Part shown: piece by piece, positions 25,101-34,605 of the stretch
Numbering within the stretch: position 1 is the stretch's first letter
How the letters are laid out: every line of letters begins with the position of its first letter
NCBI RefSeq assembly: GCF_014397005.1
Contig: NZ_JACGWS010000016.1
Location: 62,001 to 126,000, forward strand
From: Kordia aestuariivivens
GTDB taxonomy: Bacteria > Bacteroidota > Bacteroidia > Flavobacteriales > Flavobacteriaceae
Direction of reading: 5' to 3'
Length of the DNA stretch: 64,000 nucleotides
The notes under the pieces: model-generated
Databases searched by the model: none
The model's input: the letters and a program-made list of their open reading frames with translations, nothing else
What the model was told of the DNA's origin: nothing
Made by a program: the position numbers and the translations under genes

Positions 25101-28100
25101 ATATGTTACTTTTTCAAAAGAAGTAAGCAATACATTTATAAACTTCGTAAAGGAGCAAGACAGTACCTTATTTATGGGATTGGTGTCGCTTACGAAGGCA
25201 TTATTGTACAGATATAGCGGACAAGAGGATATCATTGTAGGAACGCCAATTGCAGGAAGGGAACATTCTGACTTAGAAAATCAAATAGGTTTTTACATCA
25301 ACAACTTAGCGTTAAGAACAGAATTTGCAGGAAGTGACAATTTCACAAGTTTACTAAACCAAGTAAAACAAACCTGTTTAGATGGCTATGAAAATCAATC
25401 CTATCCGTTTGATTTATTAGTTGACGAACTCGATTTATCAAGAGATTTAAGTCGTTTTCCATTATATGATGTTGTAGTTGTTTTAGCAACTGAGCAAGCA
25501 ACATCAGAAGAAACGGTAGAAATGGAAGGATTAGATGTTTCTTCAGTTCGTGTGGATGTAGATACAAGTTTATACGACATTACGTTTTGGTTCAAAGAAA
25601 GCGCTGAAGGCGAAATTGCAGTTCACATCGAATACAACACAGATATCTATGGCGATGAACGTATGAAACGTTTAGGCGATCATTTAGGGAAATTGTTAGA
25701 AAGTGTCGTTGCAAACAGTACAATTTCGTTAGATAAATTACCACTGATAGAAGCTGAAGAACGTATCGTTTTACTAAATAAGTATCAAGGTGAAGTTGTA
25801 TCGCAGTCTTCAGAAACAACGTTGGTTTCACTATTTGAAGCGCAAGTAAATTCAAGTGGAAATGCGGAAGCTTTACAGTATGAAGGTGCAACACTAAGCT
25901 ATCAAGCATTAGAAGAACGTTCCAATCAATTGGCGCAGTATTTACAAGCTAAGCACAACATACAAAAAGGAAGTATTGTCGCGATCATTCAAGATCGTAG
26001 TGAAAATCTACTCATCAGTATTTTAGGAATCCTAAAAGCTGGTGGCGCATATTTACCAATAGACAAGAATTATCCATCAGATCGTATAGAATACATGCTT
26101 TCGGACGGAAATGTTTCTTTAGTTATTGGTGATTCAGCTGTTGTTGAATATTCTATAGAGAGTATAAATATTAATAAGTTACAAGAAGAATTACAAAATC
26201 ACCCAACAACAAAACCAGCAATCTCTCTTAACGGAGAAGAGGTAGCTTATGTTATCTACACTTCAGGTTCTACAGGAAGACCAAAAGGTGTACAAATAAA
26301 ACACAGTTCAGTTGTCAATTACTTAGATTGGGCAAACGAGAACTATTACGGAAACGAAGCAAACTATCCAAGTTGTCTATTTACATCGTTATCATTCGAT
26401 TTAACAGTGACAAGTTTATGGAGCGGATTACTTCGCGGAGATGTATTAAACATTGTTTCTTCTGAAGAAGATGATTTAACGGCGTTGCAAAAAGTATTCA
26501 CGAACGAATCAATTAAAACAGTAAAACTAACACCTTCGCACATTCAAGTATTGGCAGGTTTAGATATAAAAAGCACAAATATTTCAGTAGCGATTGTTGG
26601 TGGAGAAGCGTTGACAGCAAATCATGTTTCCATTCTAAAAGGATTAAATCCTGCGATGAAAATCTACAACGAATACGGTCCAACGGAAACGACAGTTGGT
26701 TGTAGTGTCGCGTTAATAGAAGATGCAAACGCAATTACAATTGGTCGTCCAATACAAAACACTACATTATATGTATTAGACAAAAACCATGAATTGGTGC
26801 CAATTGGAGTTCAAGGAGAATTATATGTTGGTGGTTTAGGAGTTTTCAAAGGGTATATTGGAAACGAAGATTTAACGGCAGAACGCACATTATCAAATCC
26901 ATTCGGAGAAGGAACTTTATACAAAACAGGAGATATCGTAAGTTGGGACAGTGAAGGAAACTTACACTATCACGGACGAAAAGATGATCAGGTAAAAATA
27001 CAAGGTCATCGAATTGAATTAGGTGAACTTAGCGGAATCTTATCGCAAAGCGACTTAGTCACACAATTTGAAATCCTGACAGTTTCAGACGAATCCGCAG
27101 CTTCTTTAGTTGTGTATTACATTGGTTCAGAAGAAATTTCAAGTGAAATAAAAACATACTTAGAAGCACAATTACCAGCGTATATGGTACCAAGTTATTA
27201 TGTTGGATTGGAGGAATTTCCATTGACATCCAACGGAAAGCTTGACAAATCAAAATTACCATCACCGCAAGGAGTTTCAACCAAAACATACATTGCGCCA
27301 GAAACCGATACTGAAATACTATTGGCAGAAATCTGGTCAGAATTATTACTAGTTCCGCAAGTTGGAAAAGAAGACAACTTCTTTGAATTGGGTGGAAATT
27401 CGCTAAAAGCAATACGATTAGTATCCACCATTGGAAAAAATCAATCTGTAGAAATTTCACTAAAAGATATATTCACAACAGATGATTTAGCAGCATTAGC
27501 AGCACTAATTGATCAGCAAGAATTAACAGCATTCAAATCTATTGAAAACGTTGCTGAAGCAGATCATTATATTGCTTCGTACGCACAAAAACGTATGTGG
27601 GCATTAAATCAATTCAATGAAGCAAGAGCTGCGTACAATACGTCAATGTCTTATTGGTTCCATGGCGATTTAAACATAGAAGCCTTAAATCAAGCGTTTT
27701 TAGCACTCATAGAACGTCATGAAATTCTTCGCACCGTATTCAAAATGATTGATGATGAGGTACGACAGATAGTTTTAGAAACGAACGAATTCTTTAAAAT
27801 CGATCATATTGACTTAAAAGAAAGTGAAAATGGACATGCGGAAGCACAAGAAAAATTACGTGTCTTAGTAGAAAGTCCACTCGATTTAGAAAACGGACCA
27901 CTCATAAAAGTAGCTGTTTTTGAAGTTTCCGAAGGAGAATTTTTATTCACATTGGTAAATCATCATATCATTTCTGATGAATGGTCTGTGGGCATTATCA
28001 TTGAAGAAATTCAATTTTCATACAATGAAATCGTTGCAGGAAAAGAACTTGCATTGGAGCCATTATCTATTCAATACAAAGATTATGCAGCTTGGGAAGC

Positions 28101-31100
28101 AGAAGAATTAGAAGGCGATGAACAATCGACACACAAAACATATTGGTTAGAAAAACTAGCAGGTGAAATAACGCCGTTAGAATTGCCAACCGATTACATA
28201 CGACCGCCAGTAAAAACGTTCTCAGGAGCGCATCAATATTGTCAATTTGACACCAACCTTGCCAAAGACTTCAATACATTGGTAACAAGTGGCGGAAACA
28301 CCATGTTTATGGGCGTGCTTTCGTTAGTGAAAACACTTTTATATCGCTACACAGGCACGAAAGATATTGTTATTGGAACGCCGATTTCAGGCAGAACGCA
28401 TCCTGATTTAGAAAATCAAATAGGATTCTACCTAAACACATTAGTGCTTCGAAATGAAGTTTCTAAAGACATGAGTTATCAAGATTTATTAGCTCAGGTA
28501 AAACAAACCTGTTTAGAAGCGTACGAACATCAACTATATCCGTTTGATTTATTAGTAGAAGAATTACAAACTTCACGTGATTTAAGTCGTTCGCCACTAT
28601 TTGATGTCATGGTTGTTTGGCAAGATGGCATCAAGGAATCGAAAGAATCCATTAATGGAGTCGAAATAGAAGAAGACGCTACAAGCTTAGTCAACAGTAA
28701 ATTCGACATCACATTCTACTTTAGCAAACGTGATGATGAATTACACCTTACGGTAGAATACAACACGTCGTTATTTTCTGATTCGCGTATCTTGCGAATG
28801 GTTTCACATATAAAAGAACTCTTGCAATTAGTAGTTGCTGCTCCACAAACGAATATTGGTCAGTATGATTATTTAGCTGCTGCAGAACGTTCTCAAATTC
28901 TGGTAGATTTTAATAATACTGCGAAAGACTATCCGTTAACGGGAAGTTTCTTGTCGCGATATGAAGAAAATGTGATTGCAACACCAGAAGCAATTGCAAT
29001 ATACTTTGCAGATCGTGCAGTGAGTTATGGAGAATTAGATACTTCGGTAAATCAGCTTTCAAATTATCTAAAAGAGAATTACAACGTCAAGCAAGGTGAT
29101 CGTGTAGGTTTATTAATGGACAGAAGCGAATGGATGCTGATTTCTATGTTGAGTATCTTGAAACTTGGTGGAATTTATTTGCCAATGGATAAAAGTTATC
29201 CAAACTCACGAATTAGTTACATTCTGGAAGATGGTGGCGCAGATTTATTAATCTCAGATATTGCGTATGAAGATGAATCAGACATTAATATGATGATTCT
29301 TCCAGAAAAAATAGAAGAACTATCAAATTACAGTAGTGAATTAACTTCGGCTGCTGTTGATGCATACGATTTAGCGTATATGATTTATACTTCAGGTTCG
29401 ACTGGAACACCAAAAGGAGTTAAAATAAAACATAGATCAGTTACCAACTTGATGTATGCTATGGAACGCGAAGTTTCAGCAACTGCATCAGATTCATTAT
29501 TAGCAGTCACAACCTATGCTTTTGACATGTCCGTGGTAGAATTATTCTTGCCACTACATGTTGGTGGAAGTGTGATTATCGCTTCGACTTCATCGTTAAA
29601 ATCGCCAGAAGAAATTATTGAATTGTTTGACAAACACAATCCAACAATCATGCAAGCAACGCCAGGTTTCTGGCAGATGTTAGTGGATGCAGGTTGGGAA
29701 GGAAGCGAAACGGTTCGTGTGATTACTGGTGGAGAAGCGTTATCCTTATCATTAGGACAATCGCTAATCAACTACTCACAAACGATTTGGAATATGTACG
29801 GACCGACGGAAACAACGGTGTATGCAACTTATAAAATGGTCGAACAAACACAAGACATTCCATACATTGGGCGTCCTGTGGATAATGCACAATCGTACAT
29901 CTTAGATGAAGATTTACAATTAGTACCAATTGGGATTGTTGGAACGCTTTACATGAGCGGTGCTGGAATCGCGGTTGGTTATCAAAATAAAGAAGAACTC
30001 ACAAAGAAACTATTTATCAATCATCCGTATCAAGAAAATACAGTCATGTATAATACGGGCGATTTGTGTAGTTGGAATGAAGAAGGAAGTATCAAATACT
30101 ACGGACGAATTGACCATCAGATAAAAATTCGTGGATACAGAATTGAATTAGAAGAAATTGTATCTGCAATGTTGAGTTACGAAGGCATTCAACAAAGTGT
30201 TGTGGTAGGTCTTGAAATCGAAGGTGAGAAACACTTGGCAGGTTATTATACAGGCGAAGGCATTGAAAGTATGCCACTGAGAACGCACTTGTTAGACTGT
30301 TTACCAGAATACATGATTCCAACGTATTTAATTGGTTTAGAAATATTCCCATTAACACCAAATGGAAAAATAGACAAACGTGCATTACCAAATCCATCAG
30401 AAGAATTGGTTAGAGTATACGTAGCGCCAACCAATGAAACCGAACATGCATTAGTTGCAATTTGGGAAGAAGTATTAGGTAATGAACAAATAGGAATCAA
30501 AGACAATTTCTTTGAACTCGGTGGGCATTCGTTGAAAGGAATTCAGATTGTATCTCGTATTTACAAAGCATTCTCAAAGAAAATTGAATTAAAAAATATT
30601 TTCATGTATCCAGTATTAGGCGACTTAGCAGACCTAATTATCAATGGAGATTTTGAAGAATACACACCAATTACGAAAGCAGAAGAACAAGAGAATTATC
30701 CACCATCATATCCACAAAAACGAATCTGGATTTTAGAAAAATTAGAATCTTCAGGAGAAGTATACAATATGCCGTATAGTTATTGGTTAGAAGGAAATTT
30801 AGACAAAGAAATTCTAAAACAAACTTTTGAAACCATCATTGAACGTCATGAAGTATTCAGAACACTTTTCGTAGAAACCTTAGAAGAACCACGTCAAAAA
30901 ATTGTACCAATTGAAGAAGTTGATTTTGATATAGACTATATAGATTTAAGAAATGAACAAAACCCGAAAGACTTTGCAATAGGACTCGGGCAAAATGCTT
31001 CTCAAGAAATATTCGACCTAGAAGAAGACTTGCTTATCAAGGTGAGCTTATATCAAACAACGGATACAGACTATTTATTCTTCTTTAACATTCACCATAT

Positions 31101-34100
31101 TATTGGTGATGAGTGGTCATTGCAAATTTTAAATAGAGAAATAATTACTATATACAATGCACTTGTTAAAGGTGAAGAACATCAATTGCCAGTATTAACT
31201 ATTCAATATAAAGATTTTGCTACTTGGCAACAAAACGAACTAAGTGGTGAAAATCTACAACGTCATAAAGACTATTGGATGAGTAAACTTACGAGTGATT
31301 CGCAGTCGCTAGATATTACAACAGATATGTGGCGTCCACCATCGCGAAAATTTAATGGAGATCGATTATACTTCAAAATAGATGCGAATACAACGAAAAC
31401 ATTCCAAAAATTACTCGCAAAAGAAAGCAGTACTTTATTTATGGGATTACTGACCTTGGTTAAAACAATGTTGATTCGATACACTGGAAATGATGATTTA
31501 ACGATTGGAACGGCAATTACAGGAAGAAGTCATACTGATTTAGAAGATCAAATCGGATTCTACTCAAATACACTCGCATTTAAGAGTGAATATCAAGAAA
31601 ATGATTCATTCCTAAGCTTCTTACAAACAGTGAAAACAACGGTGCTTGAGGCGTTTGATCATAGAATTTATCCGTTTGATAAATTAGTGGATGATTTAAA
31701 AGTAATTCGTGATTTAAGTAGATCACCTATAATCGATGTCATGGTTGTATTGCAAGATGCAAACGCTGGCGATGAAAGCGAAATGATGTTAGAAGGCTTA
31801 GAAATTGAAGAAACAAATGTGCAAATGCCGATTAGTAAATTCGATTTAACCTATTACTTTAAAGAACGTGATGGAGAATTAATCATGTCAATTGAATATG
31901 ATACGGATATATTTTTCAAAGAACGTATTGAAACAATGGGAGCGCATTTAATTCAATTACTAACTTCTATCATGCAAGATCCATTAATGGATATGTATGA
32001 GTTAAATTATCTTGAAAAAGAAGAAAAACAACTCGTTGCAACAACGTTTTCTAGAAATGAACTCACAAACATTATAACTCCAGAAAAAACGCTCAATGAA
32101 TTATTTGAAGCACAAGTTATAAAACACGGAGATCGTATCGCTATTGTTGATGGTGAATATGAAATGACATATAAAGAGCTCAACGAAAAAGCAAACCAAC
32201 TAGCACAATATCTGAAGAATAAATATGATGCAAAACCAGAAGATATCATCGGAATCATTGCAGAACACAATGAATGGTTAGCAATAAGTATACTAGCAGT
32301 TGCAAAAACAGGCGCTGCATACTTACCAATGAATTCAAAATCTCCGGTAGAGCGTCTCAACTATCAATTAACGAATGCAAACGTTCAATTGGTACTAACA
32401 GATTATTTTGAAGAAGAACTAGTAGCAGAAACTTTCAAAATACCAGAACAATGGTATCAAGTTGATAACTATCCTATTACAAACCTGAAAAACGAAGCCA
32501 ACACAAACAACTTGGCGTATGTAATATACACATCAGGTTCTACAGGTAAGCCAAAAGGTGTAATGATTGAACAAGCAGGACTCATCAATCTTTGCGAATG
32601 GCATACGGAATATTACGAACTCACACACGAAAGTAGAGTAAGTATGTATGCAAGTATCAGTTTTGATGCAAGTGTCTGGGAATTTTGGCCTGCAGTACTA
32701 GAAGGCGCTACTATATACATGGCAGCTGATAAGATGGGAACTGGTTTTGATAGCTTATTCGATTGGATTCATGAAAAAGAAATTGATCAAGTATTCTTAC
32801 CAACTGTAGCATGTAAATTCTTGAAAGAATCTGGAAAAGAGGTCAATCCAAGGATTAAAATTTTAACTGGAGGAGACACACTTGGAACGTTTGATAAAGT
32901 ACCATTTGCACTTTACAACAACTACGGACCAACGGAAGCAGTTGTAGTGAGTACGGTATTTAAAGTAGATCAGAAATTTGAAGACAGAGATGTTCCAATT
33001 GGAAAGCCAATAAAAAACAAGGAAACATACGTTTTAGACAAGCACATGAATCCTATGCCAGTAGGTTTTGAAGGCGAACTATACATTGGTGGCGCAGGAA
33101 TCGCTAGAGGATACATTAACAATGAAGAACTCACAAAAACTACTTTCATTCCAAATCCGTTTGGAGAAGGACGTTTATACAAAACGGGCGATGTTGTAAA
33201 ATGGTTAGCAGACGGAAACATTGAATTCATTGGACGTAATGATGCACAAGTAAACATCAGAGGATTGCGTATAGAACTAGGAGAAATAGAAAGTAACCTG
33301 GGAATGCATCCGCTAATTCTTCAAGCATTAGTAACGGTATTTACAGTGCAAGAAGATGAATATCTCATTGCCTATTTCATGTCTGACGAAGTATTAGAAA
33401 AGAACGATCTAAAAGAGTATTTAAGAGACTTCTTGCCAGCATTTATGATTCCAGAGTACTTTATTCAAGTGGAGAAATTCCCGCTTACGCTGAATGGGAA
33501 AATTGATAAAAGAGCATTGCCTAAACCAACAGAAGTATCTTCTGCTAAATATGTAGCACCTACAAACGAGAGCGAAGCACAGATGGTTGAAATTTGGAAA
33601 GAAATCTTAGAACGTGAAGAAATTGGTATTGAAGATAACTTCTTTGATATTGGCGGACATTCTATGAAAGCACTTCAAATGGTTTCTAGAATAAATGCTG
33701 AAATGGATCTGAGAATAAATCTAGGAAATGTCATTAGTGCTCCATTCATAAAGGATTTAGTAGAACTCTCTAGCAATTATCAAGGAGATTTCAACAACAT
33801 CATAACGCTAACAGATGTTTTAGAAGAACAAGAAGACGTTTTCTTCTTTCCACCATTAATGGGAGCTTCATTAGCATACATGGGAATCGTAAAATTATTA
33901 AAAGATGATTTCAACTGTTACGGAATTCAAGACAACGGATTTGACTTTGACGAACCTTTTGATAAAAGTTTAGAAGACAAAGCTTGGAATTTCTCTCGAC
34001 AAATTTTAGAAGATCGCTCACCGAGAAAAATAACGCTAGTTGGATTCTCATTAGGAGCAAGTATCGTATTTGAAACTGCTAAAATATTAGAAGGCAAAGG

Positions 34101-34509
34101 ATTTGAAACACGATTACTTCTAATTGATAGAAACATCAGTAGAAGAAAACCAAAACTGACTGAAGAAGTAATAGAAGCGAATGAAAATGAACTACGTTAC
34201 TTAGAAGGATGGTTAAGAAGTTTTGAATACAATGAAGAGCAAACAGCACGTATTCAAAAACTATGGGATAACAATATCGAACTCAACAACAAATATAAGC
34301 AAAGAGGAAAAGTAAAAGGAGATATTATAGCTTTCAAAACTAAGAAACACATTAGTAACAAATTCTTGAACATGAAAGATTGGGAAAAATATACGACAGG
34401 GAATTTTGAACACATCTATCTTGAAGGAAATCACTACGATGCAATTCAATTAGTCAAAAACATTGAAATGATCGCAAATGAACTACTAGGAGAAACCATT
34501 CAATCCTAA
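19189..34509 (+). CDS. Non-ribosomal peptide synthetase, 5106 aa (A-T-(C-A-T)x4-TE), chain-terminating
   Basis: It starts directly with an A domain (MTKKYIYKSFEAIV aligns with the post-C linker YIHKSFE of the internal modules), 143 nt after the previous stop. Carrier serines are 593, 1691, 2738, 3781 and 4825. C-domain active sites read HHIISDE (three) and HHIIGDE (last). A1 and A2 are the atypical type (FYSSGTTGKSKAI, YGLTE, pocket DAKQVALVLK). A3 reads DLTKIGEVGK (Asn-like), A4 DMVQIGMVYK (unassigned) and A5 DAWFLGNVVK, identical to a published leucine code. A thioesterase closes the protein (about 4865-5106): GFSLGAS places the nucleophile at Ser4954 and GNHYDA suggests catalytic His5082. 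It should release the peptide by hydrolysis or cyclisation. No epimerase, methyltransferase or reductase domain is visible. An in-frame stop at 19174 supports the ATG chosen. Confidence 0.96.
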   Translation: MTKKYIYKSFEAIVSLHPEHTALVEASSTTSYASLNSFANQLSSLLLDIGLSADDALGVLLPSGKELVGSLLSCFKTGITYVPLSNSFSLSRMQQAVSETSMKVLVTDTESWAAFQALDIEHKFSHVLVFKASGSSLLGGLDLDFGDSGLIALEKTSLEVYTLNDSGEATLTKHTLDAYSETNLSIDYPLDNSSYIFYSSGTTGKSKAIVGNQESIAHYVNWHKDTFGFDTESRVSQIAAVTFDASLKDILTSLISGSCLCIPNAKTRENMVLLGTWLADEKITILQTVPSLFRLLSNSLQEQKLALTAIKEVVLAGEKLYGRDVALWRSTSGNSARMSNLYGLTETTVLKSCYHIPTEELDAGTVLPVGKAISNTLIAIINEKGLCNRGEIGEIYIKSPYVSKGYLDQELTANLFVQNPLVTNREDIVCKTGDIGRYDTNGNIEILGRVDDQIKLHGVRVELDGIRSALLNLENVDQVELIVHTDDTIDSLLCYFSGQEYEAGELRNLLSKTLDRSSVPDYFMHLEEFPLTLNGKVDKRALPKPSELLRGSNYEEPKGAIEESLSTIWSELLSVPQHSIGRNDSFFNLGGSSLKAIQLISRVYKIHEVQLSIGDIFNHSELKEQAVLIGESKEETYSSIVQVATQEDYGLSHAQRRTWLIEQQIKGISPFNGTEVYRLEGNLDIDALTKSFTQLINRHESLRTIIILKDGAPRQKILKNSDVVVDIETIDISETPERRDTLITELRHKRFDLSQWPLFRVKLLWYGADVYDLVFVDHHIISDEWSMQILVRDLVTYYNGSVKGEETSLEALPIQYKDYAAWQSSAVGSAEFDASGTYWKTHLAEAPRIDLASDRPRPEVMSHKGAQHHFSFSKETSAGLKELCSELGCTLFMGVSSLVYALLYRYTGQSDITLGTPVAGRDHADLENQIGLYLNTLALRAKFSGEDSFRGLLAHVKEVSVAGFNHQTYPFDLLAEELEVNLAKNRSPLFDVVVILQNVDLQFMDALEMEGLEVASANEELQISKGDIRFQFVDREDCIEGGIEYSTDLYDADRITRMVSHLDNLLLEVISTPDASLKELTYLGTEEQSSSNWFLESIEEVQPTYIHKAFETIVSSHPEHAALVESGSETSYKVLNSFSNQLSGLLLELGLSENDALGVLVPSGKELVGSLLSCLKTGITYVPLSNSFSLSRMQQAISETSMKVLVTDAASWTAFQTQNIEHNFSHVLVFKVSGSSLLGDFDLGDSDLISLEKTSLEVYKTDASGNYELSNYNLESYSEDNISVEYPIDNSSYIFYSSGTTGKSKAIVGNQESIAQYINWHKNTFGFNTESRVSQIAAVTFDASLKDILTSLISGSRLCIPNTKTRENMILLGSWLAEEKITILQTVPSLFRLLTNNLQEQNVSLTALQEVVLAGEKLYGRDVALWRSISGHSARMSNLYGLTETTVLKSCYHIPEEELEAGTVLSVGKAIDNSMIAVINDSGLSMWGEIGEVYIKSPYFTKGYIDQELTGNLFVQNPLVTDREDLVCKTGDIGRYDSDGNLEILGRIDDQIKLHGVRVELDGIRSSLLNLEKIGQVELIVHNDTTVDSLLCYYSGQEYDAGELRSLLSANLDRSSIPDYFMYMEEFPLTLNGKVDKRALPKPSELLRGSNYEAPKGAIEESLSTIWAELLSVPQKSIGRNDSFFNLGGSSLKAIQLISRVYKQHEVQLSIGEIFNYSELKAQALLISESKGETYVSITKIEEQEDYALSHAQRRLWVLDQLQEDFTAYSRPISYDIEGELNIDALTQSFKELIERHESLRTTFILKDGGEPRQLIQSMESVVFEIPVTDVSEATDQEASIEEILAELAAFPYDLASGPLFKVILVNLGNSKHRLLFSIHHIISDEWSMQVLIRDLISYYNTITKGEETTLEALPIQYKDYAAWQLQELAEGELANARNYWLSKLDGELPILNMPSDYVRPAVQTYNGAQQYVTFSKEVSNTFINFVKEQDSTLFMGLVSLTKALLYRYSGQEDIIVGTPIAGREHSDLENQIGFYINNLALRTEFAGSDNFTSLLNQVKQTCLDGYENQSYPFDLLVDELDLSRDLSRFPLYDVVVVLATEQATSEETVEMEGLDVSSVRVDVDTSLYDITFWFKESAEGEIAVHIEYNTDIYGDERMKRLGDHLGKLLESVVANSTISLDKLPLIEAEERIVLLNKYQGEVVSQSSETTLVSLFEAQVNSSGNAEALQYEGATLSYQALEERSNQLAQYLQAKHNIQKGSIVAIIQDRSENLLISILGILKAGGAYLPIDKNYPSDRIEYMLSDGNVSLVIGDSAVVEYSIESININKLQEELQNHPTTKPAISLNGEEVAYVIYTSGSTGRPKGVQIKHSSVVNYLDWANENYYGNEANYPSCLFTSLSFDLTVTSLWSGLLRGDVLNIVSSEEDDLTALQKVFTNESIKTVKLTPSHIQVLAGLDIKSTNISVAIVGGEALTANHVSILKGLNPAMKIYNEYGPTETTVGCSVALIEDANAITIGRPIQNTTLYVLDKNHELVPIGVQGELYVGGLGVFKGYIGNEDLTAERTLSNPFGEGTLYKTGDIVSWDSEGNLHYHGRKDDQVKIQGHRIELGELSGILSQSDLVTQFEILTVSDESAASLVVYYIGSEEISSEIKTYLEAQLPAYMVPSYYVGLEEFPLTSNGKLDKSKLPSPQGVSTKTYIAPETDTEILLAEIWSELLLVPQVGKEDNFFELGGNSLKAIRLVSTIGKNQSVEISLKDIFTTDDLAALAALIDQQELTAFKSIENVAEADHYIASYAQKRMWALNQFNEARAAYNTSMSYWFHGDLNIEALNQAFLALIERHEILRTVFKMIDDEVRQIVLETNEFFKIDHIDLKESENGHAEAQEKLRVLVESPLDLENGPLIKVAVFEVSEGEFLFTLVNHHIISDEWSVGIIIEEIQFSYNEIVAGKELALEPLSIQYKDYAAWEAEELEGDEQSTHKTYWLEKLAGEITPLELPTDYIRPPVKTFSGAHQYCQFDTNLAKDFNTLVTSGGNTMFMGVLSLVKTLLYRYTGTKDIVIGTPISGRTHPDLENQIGFYLNTLVLRNEVSKDMSYQDLLAQVKQTCLEAYEHQLYPFDLLVEELQTSRDLSRSPLFDVMVVWQDGIKESKESINGVEIEEDATSLVNSKFDITFYFSKRDDELHLTVEYNTSLFSDSRILRMVSHIKELLQLVVAAPQTNIGQYDYLAAAERSQILVDFNNTAKDYPLTGSFLSRYEENVIATPEAIAIYFADRAVSYGELDTSVNQLSNYLKENYNVKQGDRVGLLMDRSEWMLISMLSILKLGGIYLPMDKSYPNSRISYILEDGGADLLISDIAYEDESDINMMILPEKIEELSNYSSELTSAAVDAYDLAYMIYTSGSTGTPKGVKIKHRSVTNLMYAMEREVSATASDSLLAVTTYAFDMSVVELFLPLHVGGSVIIASTSSLKSPEEIIELFDKHNPTIMQATPGFWQMLVDAGWEGSETVRVITGGEALSLSLGQSLINYSQTIWNMYGPTETTVYATYKMVEQTQDIPYIGRPVDNAQSYILDEDLQLVPIGIVGTLYMSGAGIAVGYQNKEELTKKLFINHPYQENTVMYNTGDLCSWNEEGSIKYYGRIDHQIKIRGYRIELEEIVSAMLSYEGIQQSVVVGLEIEGEKHLAGYYTGEGIESMPLRTHLLDCLPEYMIPTYLIGLEIFPLTPNGKIDKRALPNPSEELVRVYVAPTNETEHALVAIWEEVLGNEQIGIKDNFFELGGHSLKGIQIVSRIYKAFSKKIELKNIFMYPVLGDLADLIINGDFEEYTPITKAEEQENYPPSYPQKRIWILEKLESSGEVYNMPYSYWLEGNLDKEILKQTFETIIERHEVFRTLFVETLEEPRQKIVPIEEVDFDIDYIDLRNEQNPKDFAIGLGQNASQEIFDLEEDLLIKVSLYQTTDTDYLFFFNIHHIIGDEWSLQILNREIITIYNALVKGEEHQLPVLTIQYKDFATWQQNELSGENLQRHKDYWMSKLTSDSQSLDITTDMWRPPSRKFNGDRLYFKIDANTTKTFQKLLAKESSTLFMGLLTLVKTMLIRYTGNDDLTIGTAITGRSHTDLEDQIGFYSNTLAFKSEYQENDSFLSFLQTVKTTVLEAFDHRIYPFDKLVDDLKVIRDLSRSPIIDVMVVLQDANAGDESEMMLEGLEIEETNVQMPISKFDLTYYFKERDGELIMSIEYDTDIFFKERIETMGAHLIQLLTSIMQDPLMDMYELNYLEKEEKQLVATTFSRNELTNIITPEKTLNELFEAQVIKHGDRIAIVDGEYEMTYKELNEKANQLAQYLKNKYDAKPEDIIGIIAEHNEWLAISILAVAKTGAAYLPMNSKSPVERLNYQLTNANVQLVLTDYFEEELVAETFKIPEQWYQVDNYPITNLKNEANTNNLAYVIYTSGSTGKPKGVMIEQAGLINLCEWHTEYYELTHESRVSMYASISFDASVWEFWPAVLEGATIYMAADKMGTGFDSLFDWIHEKEIDQVFLPTVACKFLKESGKEVNPRIKILTGGDTLGTFDKVPFALYNNYGPTEAVVVSTVFKVDQKFEDRDVPIGKPIKNKETYVLDKHMNPMPVGFEGELYIGGAGIARGYINNEELTKTTFIPNPFGEGRLYKTGDVVKWLADGNIEFIGRNDAQVNIRGLRIELGEIESNLGMHPLILQALVTVFTVQEDEYLIAYFMSDEVLEKNDLKEYLRDFLPAFMIPEYFIQVEKFPLTLNGKIDKRALPKPTEVSSAKYVAPTNESEAQMVEIWKEILEREEIGIEDNFFDIGGHSMKALQMVSRINAEMDLRINLGNVISAPFIKDLVELSSNYQGDFNNIITLTDVLEEQEDVFFFPPLMGASLAYMGIVKLLKDDFNCYGIQDNGFDFDEPFDKSLEDKAWNFSRQILEDRSPRKITLVGFSLGASIVFETAKILEGKGFETRLLLIDRNISRRKPKLTEEVIEANENELRYLEGWLRSFEYNEEQTARIQKLWDNNIELNNKYKQRGKVKGDIIAFKTKKHISNKFLNMKDWEKYTTGNFEHIYLEGNHYDAIQLVKNIEMIANELLGETIQS

Positions 34510-34605
34510 ACATGTTTTTTTAGCTAAAACATAAAACCACCTATATAATCAATTATTACAGCTTCTTTACACAAGGAGCCACTAATTACTATTAAAAAAG
34601 TAACT

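Noticed and set aside
7751-34509. Dual epimerisation/condensation domains that could replace the missing epimerases
   Set aside because: The extra HH[I/L]xxxxGD motif expected near the N-terminus of dual C domains is not visible in any of the ten C domains.
34512-34532. Small hairpin ATGTTTT/AAAACAT after the last NRPS gene
   Set aside because: Seven A/T-rich pairs with no T-run following; too weak to call a terminator, so the tailoring genes may be read through.
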